Below are positions 28,590 to 39,167 of a stretch of DNA of 64,000 bases, one piece after another. The stretch's first letter is position 1. Each line of letters begins with the position of its first letter. Source of the stretch: Myxocyprinus asiaticus (lineage: Eukaryota > Chordata > Actinopteri > Cypriniformes > Catostomidae); NCBI RefSeq assembly GCF_019703515.2, contig NC_059385.1:31257001-31321000 (forward strand), written 5' to 3'. Below the pieces are notes generated by a model. That model searched no databases. It was not told where the DNA came from and saw nothing but the letters and a program-made list of their open reading frames with translations. Position numbers and translations under genes: made by a program.

Positions 28590-29040
28590 TGTACTTTCAG
28601 CCTGATCTCATTAATATACATAGCTATTTGTACATTAATATTTGAAACATTTAAACGTACATGTTTGTACTTTTGGATAGACACTAAAACTTACAATATG
28701 GATGTATGAAAGCATCTAAAACATAAATGTTTTAATATTGGCAAATCTACTACACATTATTTTAATACACAAATCAATTATAAATATATTTGTACATTTT
28801 TACTGTTTTATATTTTAGATCCCTTAACCCCACCCCAACTTCTAAACATAACCACTTTTCAACAATATAAAAACATGTAACAAGTAGATTACAGTACAGT
28901 AGCAATAATTTTTTTATACAATATATTCATTTATACTGTACGTATATTTTACAGCCGCTAATCCAACACCTACTCCTAAACCTAACCATAACCATTTATT
29001 AAGCACATAAAACATGTAACAGGCAGATACATTTAATCAC
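28590..29040. repeat. Diverged tandem repeat with CCTAACC blocks
   Basis: Two related units at about 28822-28900 and 28966-29036 each run from a C-rich block (CTTCTAAACATAACC / TCCTAAACCTAACC) to a segment holding AACATGTAACA. No coding sequence. Confidence 0.45.
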
Positions 29041-29285
29041 AAAAATGTATTAAAAAATGGCAAAATTCAGTACAAAAGTAGTCCAAAGGGCGATGCGCTG
29101 CATCCAATGTACTCCCTGATGGCATACAATAGAATTGTGTGAGGCGGAGAGTAGATTTTAAATTATTAAAAGCTGTAATTCTTCTCCTGATGCACTCCGT
29201 AACGGTGCTGTCATATCTCAATCAATATATACATCGCAGAATATGGCATGTCGCAAACGGTCACGAGACATTTGAGAGCCAATGA

Positions 29286-29900
29286 CTGTGTCTCGTTTCG
29301 ATGGCTGCACACTAGCTTGGACGCGTCCTTTGAAGGCTGCATTATACCGAACGTCCTCCTTTAAACAAGCTTAGTTTAAATGAGACGGCCTTTGTAGGAC
29401 AAATGGAAACAGTAAGAAGGGAACAAAATCCCTTTGGAAGGGAATGTATGAGGTAAATTTTAGGAGAGGTATAATGATGAAGAGAGAAAAGAAAATAGAT
29501 TTTACAGGTGTACATTTAGTCTATAATACTTTATTTTAATGATATATTACTATAACTATACATATTATATACTCTGTCTGCAACCATCTACTGAGGTACT
29601 TCAACTTGGGAATTAACATTACTTGTGTTTGAATAGCATATTTTCGGGGCAAATTGGCATCATTTTTTATTTTAATTTTTTTCAGACAAATGATGTTCAT
29701 TTCCATTGAAGCAAAGAATTGTGCGTTGTGAGTGTTCACGAAGGATATCATGCATCCTCCAAATTCCTGTGAAAGAAGGTCACATTCGAAGGCTGCATTC
29801 GGAGTGTCCTACTTGCTTTTCTGAAATGAGACAGCCTTGATGACATATGCGGCTGACAAATGCGACCTCCGGAGGATGCAGCCTTCGAAACAAGACACAG
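29286..29900. mobile_element. Non-autonomous element with GTGTCTCGTTTCGA-type ends
   Basis: The left end is CTGTGTCTCGTTTCGATGGC and the right end is GCAGCCTTCGAAACAAGACA then CAG, imperfect inverted repeats of about 24 nt. Flanks CCAATGA (29279-29285) and CTAATGA (29901-29907) could be a 7-8 bp target duplication with one change. No transposase. Confidence 0.6.
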
Positions 29901-30193
29901 CTAATGAGCATTCGACATCACTGCCGTAAAACCACTGGTCATAATGTTTTATAGGTGGCAATTTTTGAATATTGAAAATGAAACCAACCAACGGGGGTTG
30001 ACGTTAAGGTGGGTGCGATGGCGCTGTGGTGGATGAAGTCAGAGATCGTTAAATAAAAGGCTTGAATTTATGTCTGTTCTTCACAGAAAGCAGTCTGAAG
30101 ATTTGGATTATAGCTAACAAATTTATGGATTAATTTTATTATTGTTTTATGGTGCTTTTTGTGGTTTATTTAGTTTTTTGGCATATTCTGAAA

Positions 30194-30600
30194 ACGTCTT
30201 GGTTACTGATGTAACCTCTGTTCCCTAATGGAGGTAACGAGACGTTGTGTCGATGTAGTGACACTAGGGGTTCTATCTTGAGAGCCCCAATCACCTTTGC
30301 TTAAAATAGAAAAGGCCAGTGAAAATTGGCGAGTGGAATTTGCATGCCACTCTCCGTCCCGGACATACGGGTATAAAAGGAGATGGCATGCATCGCTCAT
30401 TCAGATTTATGCTGAGGAGCCGATAGAGAGTCCCGGCCATGTCAGCGGCCGGTTCAGTGCCGCGTCAGGAAGGACACAACATCTTGTTCCCTCCATCAGG
30501 GAACAGAGGTTACATCAATAACCAAGATGTTCCCTGTCTGTCACTCACTCGATGTTGTGTTGATGTAGTGACACTAGGAGTTCCTATAGGAAATGCTGCA
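30194..30600. repeat. DIRS-A 3' terminal module with inverted arms and promoter motifs
   Basis: Arms at 30194-30250 and 30474-30530 are near-perfect reverse complements (for example AACCTCTGTTCCC and its complement GGGAACAGAGGTT). Between them, on the plus strand, are CCAGTGAAAATTGG, octamer ATTTGCAT (30338-30345) and TATAAA (30372-30377). Downstream of arm 2 the segment GATGTAGTGACACTAG repeats directly. Confidence 0.85.
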
Positions 30601-31296
30601 GGCGCTGAACCATGTCACGAGGCACGGAAGAGTGGACACAGGCAAGCTGCTGCGTGCCTCGCAGCGAGTGCTCAACCACGTCGTGACCTTCCAGTGAGTT
30701 AGGTAAGGCGTCTCCCTAGTCCCGTTAAGGGGGGAGGAGGCACTTACCCAAGTAGGCTACTGGCGGTGCCTTTCTTAATTTGCTGTTAAGCAATCACCCG
30801 CTGTGCACTTTCTAGAATAGCACTGGGAAGTGCTCTTCCCTCTCCAGGAAGGAGAGCACTACGGAGACCACATCCTGCCGGAGGGAGGTTAATATGTGGA
30901 GCATACCTCACATGAACTTACCGACGGGTACACATATGGAATGATACCACAGGAGGACCCTATCTACAGAGAGGGTACGCAGCACAGAGAAAGTTCTGAC
31001 ACAGGTTTCACCTAAGGGGGAAACCGAACAGTGGAAACTCATCATACGGGATTACCAAGGGGGAATCACCATGCATGGAGCACTGAGAAAAGGGGAATAT
31101 CACGGGTACTGGGCCTGGTGGTGTTACTCCTCCGCCAAGTTCATCACCGAACAGTGCTAAAGAATTAAAGAGGTGTCCGGAGTTCACTAGTATGGGGAAC
31201 TGTTGTGGACAAAAAAGTGCACATTATCACCTTTGAAAAAAGGGGAAAGGCGCAATGCAAGTGGTACACCCAACCGGCTGCCTGGTCTACCTGCTG

Positions 31297-32088
31297 TTAC
31301 CGCGTAACACTCGAAACTGGGTCTATGCGTAGGTTATAAATCCTCGCAAAGGTATTGGGTGTAGCCCAACCCGCAGCTCTGCATATATCCGCTAGAGAGG
31401 CCCCCCTTGCCAGTGCCCAGGAGTCCCGAAAAGGAGTGGTGGGAACCTTGGGCATGTAACCGGGCCGGGGTCTCAAGATCACGTGAGAGTGTGCTGGCCC
31501 GAACTCCAGGCATTCGCTGGTAACAGAGAGCAACTGCAGGTCCCCCACCCTCTTGATGGAAGTGAGCACCACCAGGAGGGCTGTCTTCAGGGACAGAGTG
31601 CTGAGCTCAGCCTGCTCCAGAGGCTCAAAGGGGGCTCTTTGTAGGGCAGGTAGGACCACAGAGAGATCCCAAGGGGGGATCAGGTGCGGTCTAGGAGGAT
31701 TCAACCTCCTCATGCCTTTGAGGAACCTGCTGATCAGGTCGTGCTGTCGTGAGGGTCTCCTGTCCAGTGTATCATGGTGAGCTGCTATGGCAGCCATGTA
31801 CACTTTCAGGATAGAGGGAGGCAGCCGTCTCTCCAGCCCTTCCTGAAGAAAAGACAGCACAGACCAGACAGCGCATCTCTGTGGGTCTTCCCCACGGGAA
31901 GAACACCAGTTTGTGAAAAGACACCACTTCAAGGCATACAGCCGCCTCGTAGAGGGGGCCCTGGCCTGAGTGATCGTGTCTACCACCGCTGGTGGAAGAC
32001 CTGCTAGGTCCAGGAGCCAGACGTGGAGATTCCAGAGGTCTGGCCACAGGTGAACAATACTTGTTGCTCGTCCTCCCTGACTTTGCAT
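31297..32088 (-). pseudogene. DIRS-A tyrosine recombinase, HxxR region deleted
   Basis: A long frame of 263 codons with the DIRS recombinase fold markers: AHHDTLDRRPSRQHDLISRFL, LKTALLVVLTSIKRVGDLQ (first catalytic arginine), ILRPRPGYMPKVPTTPF and, at the end, TPNTFARIYNL (the catalytic tyrosine). Compared with DIRS-B and -C, about 110 residues are missing between TPFRD and SWALARGAS. The missing part holds the HSTRG box that carries the second catalytic H-x-x-R. The deletion keeps the frame open, so the ORF looks intact but should be inactive. Confidence 0.85.
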
Positions 32089-32099
32089 AGAGTCTGTGC

Positions 32100-32890
32100 A
32101 ATGAGGCTCACATGAGGAAACACATACTTGCGTGGCCCCCGAGGCCAGCTGTGTGCCAAGGCATCCGTGCCGAGGGGGGCCTTGGACAGGGAGTACTACG
32201 GGGGCAGTGAGAGGAGTCTTGGGAGGCGAACAGGTCTACCTGTGCCTCCCTGAATCTCTCCCAAATCAGCTGGACTACATGGGGGTGGAGTCTCCACTCC
32301 CCGTGGACATTACCTGCCATGAGAGCGTGTATGCTGCATGGTTGAGGACACCCAGAAGGTGAGTGGCTCGCAGAGACTTCAAGGTCTGCTAGCTCCAAAG
32401 GAGGAGGCGGTGGGCAAGTTGTGACGTGATGCAAGCGTACGGCGCCTTGGTGGCTTATGTACGCTACGGTCACTGTGTTGTTGGTTCAGACCAACACATG
32501 CTTGCCCTGAATCAATGGCCGAAGCCTCCTCAGGGCAAGCAATACCGCCAGCAACTCCAAGCAGTTGATGTGCCATTGGAGTCGGGGCCCCGTCCAGAGC
32601 CCCGACAGTGCCTGCCCGTTGTACACGGCGCCCCAGCCCGAGTTCGAGGCGTCCATCGTGACCATGATGCACCTTGAGACCTGCTCTAGGGGAACACCTG
32701 CCCGTAGAAATGCAAGGTCTGACCAAGGGCTGAAAGTCTGACGGCACTGTGACATGATGGTCACACACTGAGTGCTGTGGTGCCATGCCCACCTCAGGAC
32801 TCGAGTCTGTAGCCAGTGCTGAAGTGGTCTCATATGCATCAACCCGAGGGGGAGAACCACCGCTGAGGATTCCATATGCCCCAGGAGCCT
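32100..32890 (-). pseudogene. DIRS-A RNase H and methyltransferase-like region
   Basis: At 32875-32486 the frame reads RCIMVTMDASNSGWGAVYNG and WHINCLELLAVLLALRRL, the RNase H block that removes RNA from the RNA:DNA hybrid; its first acidic residue (MDAS) is kept. Below it, 32473-32108 shows HPHVVQLIWERFREAQVDLF followed by ASQDSSHCP, the region that in DIRS1 elements corresponds to a Dam-like adenine methyltransferase. A frame change separates the two parts. Confidence 0.75.
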
Positions 32891-32899
32891 CTGAAATTA

Positions 32900-33570
32900 T
32901 TTCACTGGTGCCGCTACCTTCTGCCTGAAGGTCTTCAAGACGTGCCCTGAGAGTGACCGAGTCCAACTCCATACCGAGAAAAGAGATGCTCTGCACAGGG
33001 GAGAGCTTGCTGTTCTCCCAGTTGACCTGAAGCCCAAGTCGGTCGAGGTGCTGAAGCACAAGGTCCCTGTGCGCACACAACAGATCTCACGAGTAAGCTA
33101 GGATTAGCCAGTCGTCGAGATAACTGAAAATGCGTATGCCCTTCTTCCTCAGTAGGGCCAGGGCAGCCTCTGCAACCTTGGTAAAGATGCAAGGAGACAA
33201 GGACAGACCGAAGGGGAGGACCTTGTACTGGTATGCTCTTCCCTCAAAAGCAAACTAAAGAAAGGGTCTGTGTCAAGGAAGGATTGATACATGAAAGTAC
33301 GCATCCATCAGGTTGATGGCCGCGAACCAATCCTGATGTCGTACCAGCACCAGGTTGCGTTTCTGCGTTAACATCCTGAATGGACACCTGTGTAAGGCCT
33401 TGTTTAGGGCATGCAGGTCCAAGATTGGGCGTGACCCTCCCCCTCTCGTGGGCACGATAAAATAAGGGCTGTAGAAGCCCTTGCGCAACTTGGTTATGGG
33501 GACGGGATCTAAAGCTCCTTTCGCCCTTTCCCTGCACCATAGTGGAGAGGATGCCACTGAACCATGGCAG
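32900..33570 (-). pseudogene. DIRS-A reverse transcriptase, motif A altered
   Basis: Blocks in order: KLRKGFYSPYFIVPTRGGG, RPILDLHALNKALHRCPF, then motif A as AAINLMDAYFHV, KVLPFGLSLSP and motif C YLDDWLILA, followed by CAHRDLVLQHLDRLGLQVNW and SFLGMELDS. The usual motif A aspartate (DLKDAY type) is an asparagine here. A frameshift near 33270 and a stop near 33090 after the YLDD box break it further. Confidence 0.82.
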
Positions 33571-34049
33571 GCATCTGGTGAACTGTATCGTGTAGCCGAT
33601 GGAAATCATCCTGATGAGCCACCGCAAGGGGTTGGGGAGAGCTAACCAGGCCTCCAGCCTCTGCGACAGCGGCACCAGGGGGACAACTGGACTTACCGTG
33701 CCCGGGAAGGGTGGTTCGTGGCAAGGCAGAGCAGGCACCCCACCTGGAAGACAGCCCAGGGGGGACGTGCTGCTCGGCAAGCCCGCAACGGTGGCTGGTG
33801 ACTGGGGTGGGTGAGCGGCCCCAGAGATTAGCACACTTACCTGTTCGCCGGCTGTCTCTCGATGGAGAACGAGGGAACGGGAGGTACACGCGTTTGCATG
33901 ATTGACCAGAAATACTTCCAGTGCCTGGCCGTTGTGAGTGCGCTGGCCCAGGGAATGAAGAAACTACTCTTTTGTTGATCATGTGGGTGCCAAGGCCCAG
34001 AGGACACTCGGCTATGTAATACTCACCACGCGCTGGCCCCGGGGCGATG

Positions 34050-34914
34050 GTGGGGCTGGAGAGATGCCTCATCCCTGGGCGGCCCATGTTAGGACCGCCT
34101 CGAAGCCCGTCTGATGGGCAGGTGGAGCCGACTTCCCGCGGGAGGATCTTTTTCTCTGAGGCTGGCGTGTGGGCTCTGATGGTACAGGAGCCGGGGCCGG
34201 CACCGCAGGGGAACGGATCTGGCGAGAAGCAGATGGGGTGCGGAACCTCGGTGGCCTGAAGGCTTCCAGGTCGCTCGCTGCAGGATGTGTTTAATCACCT
34301 TGTCAAGAACTGATGGGCAAAATCCTTGACGGTGTCACCAAAAAGCCCCCCTTGGGAGATGGCCGCATCAAGAAAGCAGACTTTCTTGGCGTCATGCATC
34401 TCTGCAAGGTTGAGCCACAGGTGCCACTCTTGGAACACAAGAGTGGACATCGTCTGGCCCAGGGCGTGCATCGTGACCTTCGTCGCACGTAAGGCAAGGT
34501 CAGTTGCAGTGCGCAGTTCCTGCATCAGCCCTGGGTCGGTCCTAACCTTGTGCAGATCTTTCAGCGCCTTGGCCTGGTGGACTGCAGGATGGCCATGGCA
34601 TGCAGGGCGGAAGCGGCCTTACCCGCGGCCTTGTAAGCCATTGTCATTAAAGAGGAAGAGAACTTAAAGGTCTTGGAAGGGAGCCTTGGTCGGTCGTGCC
34701 AGGTGGCTGCGCCCTGCGGGCATAAATGCACCACTATGGCGCGCTCAACATGGGGAAGCCCGACAAATCCCTTAGCCGCTCCACCGTCAAGGGTAGTCAG
34801 AGTGGACGAGCCCATGAAGCGTGTACTATTGAGGAACCTGTTGATCAGGTCGCGCTGTCGTGAGGGTCTCCTGTCCAGTGTATCGTGGTGAGCTGCTATG
34901 GCAGCCACGTACAC
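34050..34914 (-). pseudogene. DIRS-A gag-like remnant with recombinase fragment fused at its start
   Basis: The 117-codon frame at 34914-34561 starts with MYVAAIAAHHDTLDRRPSR, which is recombinase sequence (compare 31.72-31.82 kb). After about residue 30 it switches to gag-like sequence (LTTLDGGAAKGFVGLPHVER, KAASALHAMAILQ) without loss of frame. The gag part goes on at 34525-34295 (QELRTATDLALRATKVTMHA, LFGDTVKDFAHQFL), with a frame change between. No cysteine-rich N-terminus is present, unlike DIRS-C. Confidence 0.8.
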
Positions 34915-35123
34915 TTTCAGGGTAGAGGGAGACTAGAGGGTGAACTACTTTTGTGTCCCATGGCAAACAAACATAAAATTAAATGCTTAATAAATGAAAA
35001 CGATCACAGAGGTTTTATTCATTTTAAAGTTTAGTCTTGGTTAAAGTGACATAATACTTTAAAATGTTGTATAGGGCAGCAGAAATCACACAGAACTGAA
35101 TGAAACCATTAAAATGTCATATT

Positions 35124-35941
35124 CAGTGTTGGGAAGTAACGGAATACATGTAACGGGAATACGTATTTAAAATACAAAATATAAGTAAATGTATTCCACT
35201 ACAGTTACAATTTAAATCATTGGTACTTAGAATACAGTTACATTCAAAACGTATTTTGCATTTTATTGTCATTTGTTTCATTTAATATTTAGTCCTTTCA
35301 GATAGAAAACATTTAAACATATAAATGATGCGATCCAAAGTGCATTTGAACAGCAGTGAAACACTTTCTTATGATGTGTTACATTCATACGAGCAGACAG
35401 AGAAGTAAGTTTGGAGCACAAGAAATAGAAATAAACCTTGTGTAAATTGTCAGCTTTATGCTAAGCTAAAATGCTATTTCTAGCCATTTACATGCACATG
35501 TTACCAGGCACGATCATATTTTTGAATCAAGAAAATTCACGTTGGATCATAATTTCTTTTTTTCTAGTAAGACCTTTGATATTAGGGCAAAAATTATATT
35601 TTTGATAATAATTTTTGTATTGTTTTCCTGTAAAAATACCTAAAAATCCTTAAAACAAGATCAATTTGATTTATCTTGTTTTAGAAACAACACTGCATAA
35701 GATATTTAGGTTTTTTAGAAAATGTATTTTTAACATGTGTATTTTGTCTTACTGTACTGGCAGAGTTTTTATAATCAAAACAAGTGAAAAAATCTACCAG
35801 TGCTGAAGAAGTAATCCAAAGTATTTAGAATATGTTTCTGACCTTGAATAATCTAATGGAATACGTTACAAATTACATTTTATAGCATGTATTCTGTATT
35901 CTGTAGTGGAATACTTTTCAAAAGTAACCCTCCCAACCCTG
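35124..35941. mobile_element. hAT-like non-autonomous element with 8-bp target duplication
   Basis: The left end is CAGTGTTGGGAAGTAAC and the right end CCCTCCCAACCCTG, imperfect inverted repeats. It is flanked by identical GTCATATT at 35116-35123 and 35942-35949. No transposase frame, 818 bp long. Confidence 0.88.
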
Positions 35942-35949
35942 GTCATATT

Positions 35950-36412
35950 ATAATGTCAGCTTCATTAAATAAATGTGATGGCATTTAATGTTTGCATCAG
36001 CTCCAGAGGTGTTTACCTTTCCTTGTGGTGCGACCAGAAGCCCGTTGTAGAAGCTCGTAGGAGACCCAGGTTCGCATCTTGCATTGAAACCAGGAAATGA
36101 TCACATTCACATAATTAGTGATGAGCGAAATTCGGAGGTTGCATTTACCCCTTTAACATTAAATTTTTACTCCACTGATGGTTAGGTTTAGGTTTGGGTT
36201 CGGTGGTACAGTTTATAAAATATGTATTCATCTTTACAGTATTGCATCCTGTGCTGAACCAACTTGTTTTTGGCACCCCCCTGCGGACATTTCAGTTGGA
36301 ACATGGAGCTCACACATGCCCCAACAACACTTACCAGTTTGACCACTGGGGGAAGTGTTTTGAATTTCGGTACACTAAAATTGGTAAACAAATATCGGCA
36401 CAGACCGATGTT
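35950..36412. other. Spacer between two hAT-like elements
   Basis: Includes a GGTTAGGTTTAGG block near 36180. Overlapping short frames on both strands here are not conserved. Confidence 0.4.
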
Positions 36413-36420
36413 AGGTAAAG

Positions 36421-37863
36421 CAGTGTTTCCCAACATTTTTTCTGCCACGGCACACTTTTTACGACTAAATAATTTTACGGCACACCACTATCCCACATAG
36501 GCTAACCATCGTCAATATTTTTCCTTTTCAAGAACTTGTCCATGTTTTCTGTCTGTCTTATTAGCATGTTTACTTGTAATGTTTGAAATTCGGCTATGCA
36601 AAAAAATAAAAACATTTAAAAAATTTAAAAAATAAAAGTCACATAGGTAGGCTACGCTGTGTAAGGTCACAGGTGGCAAGAGTGCTAAATGGGTAATGAA
36701 AAACAACAGATTTGCTTCTTTTCTAATTTGTAGATTAGAAAAGATTTTTTTTTTTTTAAATAATAAGCTAAAAGCACCAATTCCAGCTATTTTAGTGATT
36801 CAAGTTTATTCAAGTTTACAATTGTGCAGAATTAGCTGCACAATAAGGAGTAATTTGGTGAGGCTTGCTTCTGTTTCACAAATTTGTTCAATTTTATTAA
36901 CTGATTAGTTCAGTGACCCCTTCTGGAAATGTCACTAGGTGGTGACAAATGAGTGTCTTATGTGCTATGAGTGAGTCAGTGAATCATTTTGAGTTGTTCA
37001 TGACAGAAATCTACCAAGAGACTTTATAGTGTTTAAGCATTAAAAGAACAAAGCAGATCTATATTCTTCCTTCAGTCTGAGCATTATTTTTCATCCAAAA
37101 AGACAACAAAAATAGTCTAATTATAGTGAGTTTCAATAACATCCTTACCTTCTCCATTACTAAAACTTGCATGGCTACAAATCCACTGACTTCAGTATAA
37201 GAATTATAAACACAAAGCAGATCTACGGTATAATTTTCCTACAGTAGCCCATTTAAACTGCTGAGCATGGCTTTTACCAGAAAAGACCACAATAATAGAC
37301 AAATAATAATAAGTTTCAATAATGTTCTTCCATCATTGTAAAGTGCATTTCACATGAGTTGAGTCGAGGCGTCAATGCCCCATTCAACGCCAGCGTCATG
37401 TGCCACATTGCCCTCCACATGACAAGAGTTGCAGAAAGCGTCACAGAGGGGCGATTTTACGAGTTTGCCATGTAAAAAAGTGGGAGGTGTGCACAATAAA
37501 CATTGAAAACATGTATTTGGAAGAGAGAAAAAAAGCTTGCAGTTGCTTTGATAGCAGAAAGTAATAAAAGGACTCGTTTATGTTTAGGTCTAAGCATTTT
37601 CTTGGTAAATTTAAATTAGTTCAATAACTGGGGTCTCTGATATCCGTAAACGATAAGGTAATATTTAATTAAAATAAATTATGAGACATTCGATGTCTCT
37701 TCACAAATTAGGACTTTTTTTTAAATATTTCTTGTTGCTTAGTACTCTCAAAGACATTATTGGTGAAGCAAAAATGTGTGTGTGAAAAACACTTTATGAA
37801 GTGACGCCACTTTACACCAGACTTCAATGTATTCTGCCACGGCACAGTGGTTGGGAAACACTG
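36421..37863. mobile_element. hAT-like non-autonomous element, perfect TIRs and target duplication
   Basis: The ends are CAGTGTTTCCCAAC and its exact complement GTTGGGAAACACTG (14 bp). Identical AGGTAAAG flanks both sides (36413-36420, 37864-37871). The 1,443-bp interior has no transposase. TCTGCCACGGCACA occurs just inside both ends in the same orientation. Confidence 0.92.
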
Positions 37864-37871
37864 AGGTAAAG

Positions 37872-39060
37872 ATAAGTCTACCTACTGTTTCCTATTTCAC
37901 GTTGATATTAGTCTGGACATGAATCAATATATCGTGAGCACAATTTTGGCTCTAGCAAGGGTTTTGATCCACTAAGCATTGGGACACTGATGACTCAATA
38001 CTTGCTAAATAATTATGAGGCTGCACATGTAGAAAACAAAGCTGTAATTTATCAACAACAACAACAAAAACCGATATTTTTCTGGTATCATTTGTTTATT
38101 GTCCATCCTCATTATAGTTGTTAAAAAGTGCTGTGCCGTTATGGCCACACACACACACATACACTGCAAATATTTAGGAGTGAAAACCGCATTTCAATTC
38201 AGGAGTGAGACATGTCACTTTGCATAACATGCATTTGCTACTTGAATGCAGTCATACTGCTTTCAACCTATAATTCCTTTACCTTGGTAATTGGACATAT
38301 TTCACACAAAATTATATGCACTCACGTACCAAAATAGTAGGTTTAGGTGATGGATCAAACCACTTATTGCAGGTGATAATTGTTAGAGTGTTTGATTTGT
38401 GGAAGCAAAGGTCTGTCGCCATTAAAATCACAGGCAGCGTGCTGTGATAATTTTAGCCTGCACTGTATTGTTCAAGTAGAACACTGGTTGATGTTGCCCC
38501 ATACCACCTCAAAATTAAATATTGCAGCTATAAGGCAAAAACTCTTCTGTTTACCATTGTTAACACATCACCATGTTGCCCAAGCAAGGACATTCTAGCT
38601 TCTGATCAGTAGTCCTACCAGATGTTTAGATTTTAAATGTGGCTCATCTCGAGAAAATAGTGGATTTTGTCAGACAAGCCTGACAGCCTAATCTACTGCT
38701 AGGTCAGCCTGAGCTTGGAAGTCAGATTTTCAGGATAGCCGACCTACACAGCCGATCAACATTTAATTTAATCCAGTTTTGTAAACTGGTTCAATAGATT
38801 CATTGTAAAGATACTGTAAGACTCAAATTAATGCTTAGTTTATGATTTGGACATTGCTACTTCTCTCATAAATATGCTGAGGAGAACATGGGTGGATGTC
38901 AAGATCATCAGTGAATAATTAATGAAATACTGGTCTGTTTCTCACACAAAGCTACTGCATGGCTTCAGAAGACTTGTAATAAAACACACAAGTTGTACAG
39001 ACGACTTTTATGATAATTTTATAGTTTTAAATTTTATTGCATGGAAAAGAGTGGCCATTT
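37872..39060. other. Intergenic DNA, no gene seen
   Basis: AT-rich; short frames at 38380-38598 and 38922-39104 carry no recognised domain. Confidence 0.4.
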
Positions 39061-39167
39061 TAATGTTTTGTGTTCCACCGAAAAAAGAAAGTCATCCAGG
39101 TTAGACATGAAGTGAGGGTGAGTCAATGATGAGAGAATCTTCATTTTGGGGTGAACGGTTCCTTTAA
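39061..39167. mobile_element. Right end of a TTAA-type MITE
   Basis: Reads AAGAAAGTCATCCAGG, then TTCATTTTGGGGTGAACGGT and CCTTTAA, matching the right half of the MITE at 10166-12414. No left end is visible. Confidence 0.65.

Larger units (their letters stand above)
30194..34935 (-). mobile_element. DIRS-A, DIRS1-like tyrosine-recombinase retrotransposon, defective
   Basis: Reading on the minus strand: gag-like remnant, reverse transcriptase, RNase H with a following methyltransferase-like region, and tyrosine recombinase, then a 3' terminal module at 30194-30600. DIRS elements copy RNA into a circle and integrate with the recombinase rather than an integrase. The copy has no 5' inverted terminal repeat: it starts with a piece of recombinase gene fused to gag near 34820. 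Frameshifts, stops and deletions affect each gene. Confidence 0.88.

Noticed and set aside
31553..34667. Several plus-strand frames across DIRS-A (for example 31774-32007, 34326-34667)
   Set aside because: All are antisense shadows of the GC-rich recombinase, RNase H and gag genes on the minus strand.
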